Source: a virus
DNA: 35,477 bases
Virus record (IMG/VR): IMGVR_UViG_3300046530_000128
Coordinates: 1 to 35,477 of that record
Strand: one strand, 5' to 3'
The translations under genes and the position numbers were made by a program. Of this stretch, positions 22,347 to 29,740 are shown piece after piece (position 1 is the first letter of the stretch; every line of letters starts with the position of its first letter). A model generated the notes under the pieces. It was not told the DNA's origin. It searched no databases and saw only the letters and a list, made by a program, of their open reading frames with translations.

Positions 22347-23362
22347 TTCACCAGCTCCACGTTCTCGGTCAGCGCGATTTTCTCCAGCTGCTCGATCACA
22401 TAGCCTTCATTGCGGCTGTTGTAATCCTCGACGCGGGAGCGTTTCGGGTTGTCCACGGTCTGCTTGCGCCAGCTGGAGTCCTGGAAGTAGATCGACAGAT
22501 TGTCCCAACTGGTGACCAGCACACCGTTGACCGGGAAGAACGGCACGCTGAAGCTCGGCAAGCCGCCATAGGTGGCGATCACCTGCGCGTCTTCGATGCG
22601 TTCCTTTTCGGTTGGCGTATCGCCCTGTTTGGCGTACAGCTTCGCCTTATCAGCCGCCAACAGGTCGGTGCCGATGATGGCGATCAAATCGCCGCCGTCG
22701 CGCAGACGTTCATCCACCATCTGCTTGGTGTCATGCACCAGGGCGTCCAGGTTGGCGTAATCGCCGTCAGGCCCCAAGGTAACTTTGCCCGCTTCCTTGC
22801 CTTCCTTGAGCACCTGCTGCGGGGCTTGCTCGCGCAGTTGCTGCAGCCAGCCTTTGTTCACGTCCTGCAGCATCGGATAGGCTTCGATGTCGGTCTGCGC
22901 AGCCGCTTTCACACCGTGGAAACCGACCATGATGCGATCCAGGGCAATCTGTTTCTGCACTGCGGCGGAATAGCGCTGATGGAAGTCCGGGAACTTCGCC
23001 CAGGCATCGATCTTTGCGTACGGCAGACCCACGTCGGATTCGGTTGAGGACAGCTCGTAGGTGCTGTTTTCCAGCTCCGATGCATCTTTTGCTTCGCGAT
23101 CGGTTGTTTTGGTGTTGGTGCGGCCGGTTACAGGGCCTGACACGCCGATAAACACCTTCTCGCCTTTGATCTCGGTCACCGGAATGACGTTGATGCGCTG
23201 CAGGAAATCGGCTTTTGCGGTGATTGCGTCGTTCAGCTCTTGGGCGATCGACGGTTCAACGGAAAACATCTTGCTGGACAGCGGGACACCGTAAGTTTCG
23301 GCGATGGCCAGCTGCATTTCGGCATACATCTTGGCGCCGTAGGCGCTCAGTGAACGGGCCAT
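22343..23362 (-). CDS. Major capsid protein (gpN)
   Basis: A 339-residue major capsid protein, P2 gpN family. Motifs include RVNVIPV-like LQRINVIPVTEIKGEKVFIG, FHQRYSAAVQKQIALDRIMV, GFHGV, and DLIAIIGTDLLAADKAKLYA, then PTEKERIEDAQVIATYGGLP and VTSWDNLSIYFQDSSWRK. The HK97-like fold builds a T=7 head with gpO as scaffold. The start at 23362 comes 3 bases after the scaffold stop. Confidence 0.95.
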   Translation of the reverse strand: MARSLSAYGAKMYAEMQLAIAETYGVPLSSKMFSVEPSIAQELNDAITAKADFLQRINVIPVTEIKGEKVFIGVSGPVTGRTNTKTTDREAKDASELENSTYELSSTESDVGLPYAKIDAWAKFPDFHQRYSAAVQKQIALDRIMVGFHGVKAAAQTDIEAYPMLQDVNKGWLQQLREQAPQQVLKEGKEAGKVTLGPDGDYANLDALVHDTKQMVDERLRDGGDLIAIIGTDLLAADKAKLYAKQGDTPTEKERIEDAQVIATYGGLPSFSVPFFPVNGVLVTSWDNLSIYFQDSSWRKQTVDNPKRSRVEDYNSRNEGYVIEQLEKIALTENVELVK

Positions 23363-23364
23363 GG

Positions 23365-24288
23365 TCAGAGTACCCGCGCTTTGGATTTGTCAGCGGGGCC
23401 AGCATTGCGCGGCAGCTGACGGCCGTTGCTGGTGTTCTTCAGTTCGGTGAACTGCTTCTGCAGATCGGCCAACGCCGCCAGCACAGCTTTGTTTCCGCCG
23501 CCGCTGCGCTTGAATTCGCGCTCTTCTTCGGCGGTGGTAACGATCTCGTCTACTGCAGCGCTGACGTCATCGATCGGGGCCTGATCGGGTGCTGGTGCGT
23601 CCTCGGCAGCAGGCTCAATCACAGCCTGGATGCCGGCAGCGACGACCAGCAGCTGGGCCAGCAGGGCTTGTAAAGCCGTTGCGGTAGCTTCATCCATTGG
23701 GGGTTTGCTCTCGGTTGGGGTTTGCGGGGTGTTTTCGGCGGCGGTGTCATCGATGCCGAAACGCTTGAACAAGCGGGTAAAGACGGCGACGAGTCGGCCG
23801 AGCTCGCCCTGCGGCTCGGTTTCGCGCAGTGGGCCGAGTTCCAACGACGCGGCGTAATACGCGGCGCGACTGGTTCGCCTGGAGAAATACAGCTCTTGAG
23901 TGCCGAGACTGGCTGGCTCGTCGGTTACGGCCAAGCCGGTCAAATAGGCCTTGCCGGTCCCGGCAAAATTTGGAGTGATTTCGATGCTCGTAAAGAGCTT
24001 CTGGCCCTGATCGTTCAGGTACAGCAGGCGATCGTTCGGTTTTAGCTGAGCTTCCAGCGCAATTTGACCCGGCTCCAGATCCTCGCTCTCCTCCACCAGG
24101 CGCACAGCGAATACGGTGCCGTGCGAACCAGGCCAGCGTTCGTGGTCACACCAGATCACAGCGGTGTATTTGGCCGGGGTGTAGGTCTCGGCGATATCGC
24201 GCAGCTCCTGGGGGAGGATGTCGCGACCGTCGACGGTCGGACCGCTGGTGGCAACACGTTTCCAATAGGAGACAAGGGAACGGGGCAT
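23365..24288 (-). CDS. Capsid scaffold and maturation protease (gpO)
   Basis: A 307-residue GPO-family protein. Residues 1 to about 140 are the serine protease (DGRDILPQELRDIAETYTP, YTAVIWCDHERWPG with the conserved His, LTGLAVTDEPASLGTQELYF with the catalytic Ser). A Pro/Ala/Asp-rich linker follows and then a C-terminal helical scaffold segment (residues about 255-295). It guides capsid assembly, then cleaves itself and gpN. It is the first gene of the leftward late operon, divergent from the terminase gene across a 162-bp gap. Confidence 0.9.
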   Translation of the reverse strand: MPRSLVSYWKRVATSGPTVDGRDILPQELRDIAETYTPAKYTAVIWCDHERWPGSHGTVFAVRLVEESEDLEPGQIALEAQLKPNDRLLYLNDQGQKLFTSIEITPNFAGTGKAYLTGLAVTDEPASLGTQELYFSRRTSRAAYYAASLELGPLRETEPQGELGRLVAVFTRLFKRFGIDDTAAENTPQTPTESKPPMDEATATALQALLAQLLVVAAGIQAVIEPAAEDAPAPDQAPIDDVSAAVDEIVTTAEEEREFKRSGGGNKAVLAALADLQKQFTELKNTSNGRQLPRNAGPADKSKARVL

Positions 24289-24450
24289 GGGTGGTAACTG
24301 CGCTCAATCGTTGAATGAGCCGTCACGATAGGGAGCCATTTATGACCAAACAAACGGTTGAAATTCAGTACTCGCCTATTTCCATCTGATAGGCGAATCG
24401 CAGCATTTAACCGCGCGTTTCGCCGATATTCGCCGCATAGACTGCGGCTC
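24289..24450. promoter_or_regulatory. Divergent late promoter region
   Basis: 162 bp between the divergently transcribed gpO and gpP genes, the place of the two P2 late promoters. It contains a perfect 8-bp inverted repeat (TCGCCTAT 24372-24379, 9-nt spacer, ATAGGCGA 24389-24396) and a 6-bp repeat GCCGCA-TAGAC-TGCGGC (24432-24448) just before the gpP start. No exact TGT-N12-ACA Ogr site was found, so the Ogr homologue here may use a changed operator, with the inverted repeat as candidate. Confidence 0.55.
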
Positions 24451-26493
24451 ATGAATTACCCGACCGAAGTCAAAGAAGCCGCAAAGCGCCTGTACCTGCG
24501 CCGTTGTTCGGTGAAGGAAATCCAGGCGCATTTGAAGCTGCCGAATATCCGAATCATTTACTACTGGATCCGCCAAGGCGGCTGGGACGAAATGCTCACG
24601 GATGAAGAACCGTTGAGCGCGGTCAATCGGCGAATAACCCTAATCCTGGAAAAAATCGATCCGCTGACCAAAGCAGAACTGGACGAACTGGAGCGATTGA
24701 CCGGCCTGCTTGAGCGCTTGAAAAAACTGGCCGCGAAACCTTCGCCGGCGGCGCCGTCAGATCGTCCGGACGAGCCGCGCGACCGGCAACCAGGTCGACG
24801 CCGTGAGCGGGGCGAAGGCGGCGCCAAGAAGCGGGAAAAGAAGGCTAAGAACGACATCAGCGGACTTACCGAGGTGGATTTCCTCGATAAATTCATCTCG
24901 AAGATGTACGGCTATCAGAAAGAGCTGTTCGAGGCGAAACAGAATCCGCTGACCCGCCGCGTCCGGAACATCCTCAAAAGTCGGCAGGTCGGTCTGACCT
25001 ACTACTTCGCCGGCGAAGCTTTCATGGATGCCGTGCTGAGCGGTGACAACCAGGTATTTCTGTCTGCCAGCCGATCGCAGTCCGAGATATTCCGCAGCTA
25101 CATCATCCAGTTCGCCAAGCAATGGTTTGATATCGAGCTGACCGGCAACCCGATCACGCTCAGCAACGGCGCCGAACTGCGCTTTCTCAGCACCAACAGC
25201 AGCACCGCCCAGGGCTATCACGGCCACGTCTACGTGGATGAATATTTCTGGATTCGCGACTTCGAAAAACTCAGCACCGTGGCCAGCGCCATGGGCACAC
25301 ACAAGAAATGGCGCAAAACCTATTTCTCGACGCCCAGCGCGGTGTCGCACCAGGCATACCCGTTTTGGTCAGGCGAAGAGTTTCGCAACAGCAAACGCGG
25401 CAAGAAGGCCGGCGGTGTGTGGCCGAGCGAAGCGGCATACACGCAGGGCGCACTGTGTCCGGACGGCCAATGGCGCAAGACGATCACCCTGGACGATGCA
25501 ATCGCCGGTGGCTGCGATCTATTCGACCTCGAGCAGCTGCAGCTGGAGTATGACGAGGACAAATTTCAGCAGTTGTTCTACTGCAAATTCATCGACAGCA
25601 CCCAAAGCGCATTCAGCCTAAAAGATCTGGAGCGCTGCTACTCGGATCTGTCGTTGTGGGAGGACTACAACCCGGACTCCGATCGGCCATTTGGCAACAG
25701 TCCAGTCTGGCTGGGTTACGACCCGAGCCGCACCCGCGACGACGCCACCTGCGTGGTTATCGCGCCGCCGCTGGAACCTGGGGCGAAGTTCCGGATCCTG
25801 GAGAAGCACAGCTGGCGGGGCCATTCGTTCACCTATCAGGCCGCACAGGTCAAAAAACTGACCGAGCGTTTCAACGTCCAGCACATCGGCATCGATGTCA
25901 CCGGCGTGGGTTACGGCGTGTTCGACCTGGTGCGCGACTTCTACGCCAAAGCGACACCAATTCACTACAGCCTCGAGGCGAAAAACGCCCTGGTGCTCAA
26001 AGCACAGGACACGATCCAAGGCAGTCGCATCGAGTGGGACGCTGGGTGGACGGACATCGCGCAGGCCTTCCTGACCATCAAGCGCGGCGCCACCAACAGC
26101 GGCCAAATCACCTACAGCGCTTCGCGCACCGACGCCACCGGCCACGCCGACATTGCCTGGGCGGTGATGCACGCCCTCGCCAACGAACCTTTGAACACCA
26201 ACAAGCGGCGTCGTAGCCGCTACGTCACGAGTAACCAGACCAGCCATGGCCAACCGCAAACGCAGAAAGCAACACGTAGCCCAACCACCGCAGCATCCGA
26301 TGCGATCGTTTACGTTCGGGGAGCCGGAACAGGTGTTGTCCGGCAACATCGGCGAGTACGTGGGCGTGTTCCCCAGCGACGACGGCAAGATCTACAAGCC
26401 GCCGGTTTCCCGGGTTGGCCTGGCCAAGCTGCTGCGCGCCAACGCCCACCACGGCGCCATTCCGAAATTCAAACGCAACCTGCTGCTGCGTGA
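24451..26493 (+). CDS. Terminase large subunit ATPase (gpP), extended C-terminus
   Basis: P2 gpP family. Residues about 14-39 form the N-terminal HTH (SVKEIQAHLKLPN). Residues about 175-190 are the ATPase loop (SRQVGLTYYFAGEAF), 259-266 Walker B (VYVDEYFWI), and about 420-540 the RNase-H-like nuclease (GYDPSRTRDDATC, HIGIDVTGVGYGV). It translocates DNA into the head. Homologues end near the start of gpQ at about 595 residues. Here the frame has no stop there and runs 248 bp into gpQ, adding about 80 Arg/Gln/Pro-rich residues that are just the other frame of gpQ. Either the stop was lost by a small indel (a TAA lies one frame away at about 26231) or there is a base error. Confidence 0.9.
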   Translation: MNYPTEVKEAAKRLYLRRCSVKEIQAHLKLPNIRIIYYWIRQGGWDEMLTDEEPLSAVNRRITLILEKIDPLTKAELDELERLTGLLERLKKLAAKPSPAAPSDRPDEPRDRQPGRRRERGEGGAKKREKKAKNDISGLTEVDFLDKFISKMYGYQKELFEAKQNPLTRRVRNILKSRQVGLTYYFAGEAFMDAVLSGDNQVFLSASRSQSEIFRSYIIQFAKQWFDIELTGNPITLSNGAELRFLSTNSSTAQGYHGHVYVDEYFWIRDFEKLSTVASAMGTHKKWRKTYFSTPSAVSHQAYPFWSGEEFRNSKRGKKAGGVWPSEAAYTQGALCPDGQWRKTITLDDAIAGGCDLFDLEQLQLEYDEDKFQQLFYCKFIDSTQSAFSLKDLERCYSDLSLWEDYNPDSDRPFGNSPVWLGYDPSRTRDDATCVVIAPPLEPGAKFRILEKHSWRGHSFTYQAAQVKKLTERFNVQHIGIDVTGVGYGVFDLVRDFYAKATPIHYSLEAKNALVLKAQDTIQGSRIEWDAGWTDIAQAFLTIKRGATNSGQITYSASRTDATGHADIAWAVMHALANEPLNTNKRRRSRYVTSNQTSHGQPQTQKATRSPTTAASDAIVYVRGAGTGVVRQHRRVRGRVPQRRRQDLQAAGFPGWPGQAAARQRPPRRHSEIQTQPAAA

Positions 26494-27274
26494 GTTTATT
26501 CCCTCGGCGGGCTGCAGCACCGAGACGATGGGCCGCGCAGGTTTGGATTACATGGTGTTTGGCGAAGCGTACTTCTACAACGAAACCAACGCTTTCGGCC
26601 AAGTGCTGGAGTTGCAGCATCTGCCGGCCATCAATATGCGGGTTAAGGTCGACGGTGGTTACGTGATGCTAATGCCCGACAACAAGGAAATGGAGTTCGA
26701 ACAGCATGAGATCTCCCATGTCCTGGACTACGACGTTGAACAGAACATTTACGGGATTCCAGACTACCTTGGCGGCCTGCAGGCGCTGCTGCTCAATGAG
26801 GCGGCCACCCTCTTCCGCCGGCGCTACTACAGCAACGGCGCCCACGCAGGTTACATCTTCTATACCAACGATCCCGACCTGACTGAAGAGGATGAAGACG
26901 AGCTGCGCGCGCAGATCAGCGCGAGCAAGGGCGTGGGCAACTTTCGATCGATGTTCGTCAACATCCCCAATGGCAAGGAAAACGCGATCCAGATCATCCC
27001 GGTAGGCGACTTCCAAGCCAAAGACGAGCTGGAGAAGGTCAAGAACATCACCCGAAACGACGTCATCGCCGCCTGGCGAATGAACCCGGCGCTGGCCGGC
27101 ATCATCCCGGAAAACACCGGTGGCTTTGGGGACATCGAAAAGATTGATCGCGTTTACACCAGCAACGAGATCAGACCGATCTGTCAGCTATTCAGCCAAC
27201 TCAACGATTACCTGCGAGCGGATAGGCGTTTTAGCTGGAACCCCACTCCCACCGCAGAGAATTCATCTGCATAA
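26246..27274 (+). CDS. Portal protein (gpQ)
   Basis: A 342-residue portal of the P2 gpQ (PBSX-type) family. Motifs: SFTFGEPEQVLSGNIGEYVG near the N-terminus, GLDYMVFGEAYFYNETNAFG, EISHVLDYDVEQNIYGIPDY, RRYYSNGAHAGYIFYTNDPD and NITRNDVIAAWRMNPALAGI. It forms the dodecameric entry vertex for DNA. It follows gpP on the same strand, and the gpP frame runs through its first quarter. Downstream, the Ogr-like gene starts 75 bases later. Confidence 0.95.
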   Translation: MANRKRRKQHVAQPPQHPMRSFTFGEPEQVLSGNIGEYVGVFPSDDGKIYKPPVSRVGLAKLLRANAHHGAIPKFKRNLLLREFIPSAGCSTETMGRAGLDYMVFGEAYFYNETNAFGQVLELQHLPAINMRVKVDGGYVMLMPDNKEMEFEQHEISHVLDYDVEQNIYGIPDYLGGLQALLLNEAATLFRRRYYSNGAHAGYIFYTNDPDLTEEDEDELRAQISASKGVGNFRSMFVNIPNGKENAIQIIPVGDFQAKDELEKVKNITRNDVIAAWRMNPALAGIIPENTGGFGDIEKIDRVYTSNEIRPICQLFSQLNDYLRADRRFSWNPTPTAENSSA

Positions 27275-27349
27275 ATGAAGTTCAGCAACTAAAAACACTA
27301 CTTTTTGTGGCAGTATTAAGGGGATAAATTGCCCTGGGGGAGGGAAACG

Positions 27350-27601
27350 ATGAGAGTGGTATGCAAATGCGGGCACAAGGGGCGGATCGGCTCTCGAGAG
27401 GAAGTGACCACAGAGTTCGTAAAGCTGTACTGCCAATGTTTGGATGCAAAGTGCGGGCACACTTGGGTCGCTAATCTCACGTTCTCCCACACGCTCAGCC
27501 CATCGTCGCAAACATTCGAACGGATGCTGATCGACAGCTTGCGCGAGATGCCTAGGGCGAAACAGAGAGAGCTTTTTGAGCAGTTGGGATCGCATGCATA
27601 G
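27350..27601 (+). CDS. Ogr/Delta-family late gene activator
   Basis: An 83-residue zinc-binding transcription activator. The Ogr pattern is visible: VCKCGHKGRIGSREEVT, then LYCQCLDAKCGHTW with the paired Cys residues, and FSHTLSPSSQTFERMLIDSL. The ATG at 27350 has GGGAGGGAAAC just upstream; an in-frame ATG seven codons earlier has none. Ogr binds late promoters and the RNA polymerase alpha subunit to turn on head, tail and lysis operons. In P2 ogr lies by attP; here it follows gpQ. Confidence 0.85.
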   Translation: MRVVCKCGHKGRIGSREEVTTEFVKLYCQCLDAKCGHTWVANLTFSHTLSPSSQTFERMLIDSLREMPRAKQRELFEQLGSHA

Positions 27602-27614
27602 GTTTAGAACTGGA

Positions 27615-27638
27615 CCGCCAACGCAAGAGCGTCGGCGG
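27615..27638 (+). terminator. Hairpin after the Ogr-like gene
   Basis: CCGCC-A-ACGC and GCGT-C-GGCGG pair across an AAGA loop with one A/C mismatch, 14 bases after the Ogr-like stop. The following CTATTTC is only weakly T-rich. Its position between convergent genes suggests a terminator for the rightward transcript. Confidence 0.5.
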
Positions 27639-27681
27639 CTATTTCATGCGACTGGCTCTATAAGCAAAGGAGTATTGCAGG

Positions 27682-27837
27682 CTAATCTTTCTCCATTGGC
27701 TCTGGATGCTCCGCTAACAATCTAGCCAAGCGCAGAACCTGCTTTTGATCATCAACGATCAGCTTTCGATAGAGCTCGATCAGATGGCTTTCCGCATCGC
27801 TAAGTGCAGATTGCTCGTCACGTGTCAGATCCAACAT
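27682..27837 (-). CDS. 51-residue mini-protein with repressor-like tail
   Basis: A short ORF, ATG at 27837, encoding a helical acidic protein. Its last half, ELYRKLIVDDQKQVLRLARL, closely matches the C-terminal tail of the neighbouring repressor (KRYRSIPADDQKAVRRFLQA): Tyr-Arg, Asp-Asp-Gln-Lys, Val and Arg coincide. It has no HTH domain. It is just downstream of the repressor on the same strand, 85 bases away, probably co-transcribed. It may bind the repressor through this shared segment or derive from a duplicated tail. No close Shine-Dalgarno sequence was seen. Confidence 0.55.
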   Translation of the reverse strand: MLDLTRDEQSALSDAESHLIELYRKLIVDDQKQVLRLARLLAEHPEPMEKD

Positions 27838-27922
27838 GCCACTACTCCATAAAGTGCATTGTTGAATCGAAGTTAGGGAGCGCGTTTAACCAGTGAATAA
27901 GAAAGGTCTGATTCGTTAACAG

Positions 27923-28264
27923 CTATTTCTGGTACTTCGCAGCGTCGTCTGCCATTGCTTGAAGAAAGCGACGCACCGCTTTTTGGTCATCAGCAGGAAT
28001 ACTGCGATAACGCTTCAGTAGCTGCTCATCGTCGGCCGACAACTCTCCTACAGGCTCGGGCAATCGAGTACCTGTAACGATGTAATAAACATCGATCCCC
28101 AAGGCAGCGACTGCTGCGAGATAAGCGGTATCCGGGTTCCTAGCGCCCCTTTCATAACTGCCTTGAGTGTTGCGATTGACACCACCGGAGGCAGCCAGAT
28201 CCTCTTGTTTCAAGCCGAGCCGGGTTCGTTCTTCGCGAAGGCGTTCGCCCGCTTTGCTGGTCAT
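27923..28264 (-). CDS. Lysogeny repressor, XRE-family HTH
   Basis: A 113-residue DNA-binding protein. Residues about 4-58 form a Cro/C1-type HTH (ERLREERTRLGLKQEDLAAS, NTQGSYERGARNPDTAYLAA), and the C-terminal half is a short helical tail with YRSIPADDQKAVRRFLQA. The start at 28264 has GGTGAGGAT before it. It is divergent from the Cox-like gene, the classical lysogeny switch. It lacks the S24/LexA self-cleavage domain, so RecA-stimulated self-cleavage is not expected. It should hold down the early promoter in the 103-bp region between the two genes. Confidence 0.85.
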   Translation of the reverse strand: MTSKAGERLREERTRLGLKQEDLAASGGVNRNTQGSYERGARNPDTAYLAAVAALGIDVYYIVTGTRLPEPVGELSADDEQLLKRYRSIPADDQKAVRRFLQAMADDAAKYQK

Positions 28265-28367
28265 ATCCTCACCAGAAGAACACATTTTCAATCATTAACC
28301 CCTTTACACGACCAAATAAACGATCATAATCATTGCTCATGAACACGAAACAACACGAGCGAACACT
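28265..28367. promoter_or_regulatory. Lysis-lysogeny switch region
   Basis: The divergent promoter region between repressor and Cox-like genes, AT-rich. AACAC occurs at 28342, 28352 and 28362, an exact 10-bp spacing on one face of the helix, close to the Cox-like start. ATCATT/ATCATAATCATT motifs occur at about 28290 and 28322-28333. These are candidate operator half-sites for the repressor or the Cox-like protein. Confidence 0.5.
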
Positions 28368-28568
28368 ATGCCCGCCACAGTTACGCCCGAGCAAGCCCGC
28401 GAGGCGCTTGATCGTAGAGGAATAAGCATTGCGGAATTCAGCCGAAGGTACTCGCTGAACAAGAATTTGGTCAGCGACCTTTTGAACGGTCGTAAAAAAG
28501 GTCGCCGTGGGGAGGCACATCGCGCCGCTGTACTCCTTGGACTCAAAGACGGCGAGATCGAACAGTAG
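28368..28568 (+). CDS. Cox/Cro-like early regulator
   Basis: A 66-residue small basic protein with an HTH: TPEQAREALDRRGISIAEFS followed by NKNLVSDLLNGRKKGRRGEA. It is the first gene of the rightward early operon, divergent from the repressor, as with P2 cox or 186 apl. It should repress the lysogenic promoter and might help excision, although the PrtN-like gene near int is another excisionase candidate. The ATG has only a weak ribosome-binding site. Confidence 0.75.
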   Translation: MPATVTPEQAREALDRRGISIAEFSRRYSLNKNLVSDLLNGRKKGRRGEAHRAAVLLGLKDGEIEQ

Positions 28569-28597
28569 TGCCAGCACTCAACACGGAAAAGTAGAAG

Positions 28598-29071
28598 ATG
28601 AAAAGCCCGATCCTAGACACCCGCAAAGAAGTCATGAGGGAGATCATCCGCAGCTATACCGGCGGACGCGAAGCCGCTGCTGCGCGCTTGGGACTGAAGC
28701 TCAAAAAGTTCGACAACCACGCCTATGAAAACGCCGGCTGCAGTTCTCTCAGTGACGCTCAGGTTTTCATGCTCGAGAAGGATTGTGGGTCTCACCACTT
28801 CCCCAACTACGTCGCGTCGTTGTATGGCGGGCTATTCGTGCCTTTGGCTGATCCTGAAACGTTGGACAATGTCGAGCTTTACGCCCGCTCGCTACAGGTC
28901 GCAGCAAAGCGCGGTTGCGTTGACCACGCGATCGCCAACGCGCTTGAAGATGGTTCGATCAGTGAAGAAGAAGCCGGTCTGATTCTGGACGCTCACAATC
29001 TCCACGTTGCTGCACGGCACGCCGAAGTGCTTGCGGCCATCGCTCTTTACCGCGCTGGGAAAGCCCAATGA
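28598..29071 (+). CDS. CII-like phage regulatory protein (CP76 family)
   Basis: A 157-residue protein of the phage regulatory CII/YfdN-CP76 type. N-terminal HTH-like region TRKEVMREIIRSYTGGREAA, RLGLKLKKFDNHAYENAG, LSDAQVFMLEKDCGSHHFPN; helical C-terminus with EEEAGLILDAHNLHVAARH-like residues. In phage 186 CII activates establishment of lysogeny. It is second in the early operon, and its TGA overlaps the next start. Confidence 0.8.
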   Translation: MKSPILDTRKEVMREIIRSYTGGREAAAARLGLKLKKFDNHAYENAGCSSLSDAQVFMLEKDCGSHHFPNYVASLYGGLFVPLADPETLDNVELYARSLQVAAKRGCVDHAIANALEDGSISEEEAGLILDAHNLHVAARHAEVLAAIALYRAGKAQ

Positions 29072-29433
29072 TTAATCTGCCTGCAGTACAGGAATATCAG
29101 GACATGCTCAAAGCCGCGGCAACTCTGTTCCTTGAACGGCACCGGTGCGAACACTTGAGCGACGATCAGCAACTGATCAAACGCGCCGTACAGCACTTGG
29201 TCTCCGACTTCGAAGTACTGACTCCGACAGCTCAAAAAATGGTTCATCTGGCTTACAGCGATTTATCTGCCGCAAGCGACAGGCAGCGCCTAGACGTACT
29301 GACCAGCACGCCTACACATACCGTTATCACCGACACAGGCACCGGTGAGGTTTGGGCCGTTCCCGTCAGCCTGATCTATGAACGCATCATCAATGCACCC
29401 GATAACGGGCGCTTCCGCATAACCGCTTCGTAA
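29068..29433 (+). CDS. Early operon hypothetical protein (121 aa)
   Basis: A soluble protein of unknown function with a helical N-terminal half (residues about 5-75, CEHLSDDQQLIKRAVQHLVS) and a C-terminal strand-rich part (HTVITDTGTGEVWAVPVSL). The ATG overlaps the CII-like stop (ATGA). Translational coupling and early position suggest a regulatory or replication-accessory role. I recall similar proteins in Pseudomonas P2-like prophages but no function. Confidence 0.7.
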   Translation: MINLPAVQEYQDMLKAAATLFLERHRCEHLSDDQQLIKRAVQHLVSDFEVLTPTAQKMVHLAYSDLSAASDRQRLDVLTSTPTHTVITDTGTGEVWAVPVSLIYERIINAPDNGRFRITAS

Positions 29434-29504
29434 TACCCAACCAATAACCCCCTGCCCCACCGCCGTGGGTTTGGGTGAGCTGCGCCCGAAATTGAGGTTT
29501 GACG

Positions 29505-29738
29505 ATGGAAAACGCCCTGAACATCCACGCAAAACTGACGCCTATAGAGGCTCAAGCGCTCTTGGCCAATCTGCGCGAGCAGTACCGTCTCGGCTTCAAT
29601 GAACTTTGGTACGCAGAGCAATTCCGCCTAATTCCCGATGGACTGCGCCACGGCTCAATTCTCGCCAACTGCCCCGTGATGGCCGCTCAGAAACATCTGA
29701 TTGGCGCCCTCTCCTACTGCCTCAAGAAAGCGAAGTAA
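29505..29738 (+). CDS. Early operon hypothetical protein (77 aa)
   Basis: A small protein, MENALNIHAKLTPIEAQALL at the N-terminus and a basic C-terminus (YCLKKAK). TTGAGG lies 10 bases before the ATG at 29505. It ends 2 bases before the primase-helicase start. The fold is probably helical. It could be a helicase accessory or an inhibitor; nothing in the sequence decides this. Confidence 0.6.
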   Translation: MENALNIHAKLTPIEAQALLANLREQYRLGFNELWYAEQFRLIPDGLRHGSILANCPVMAAQKHLIGALSYCLKKAK

Positions 29739-29740
29739 CC

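Noticed and set aside
24289-24450. Canonical Ogr site TGT-N12-ACA
   Set aside because: No exact match was found on either strand in this gap.
28598-29071. Early regulator as a host DNA-binding gene
   Set aside because: Its place directly after the Cox-like gene and CII-type blocks fit a phage regulator better.
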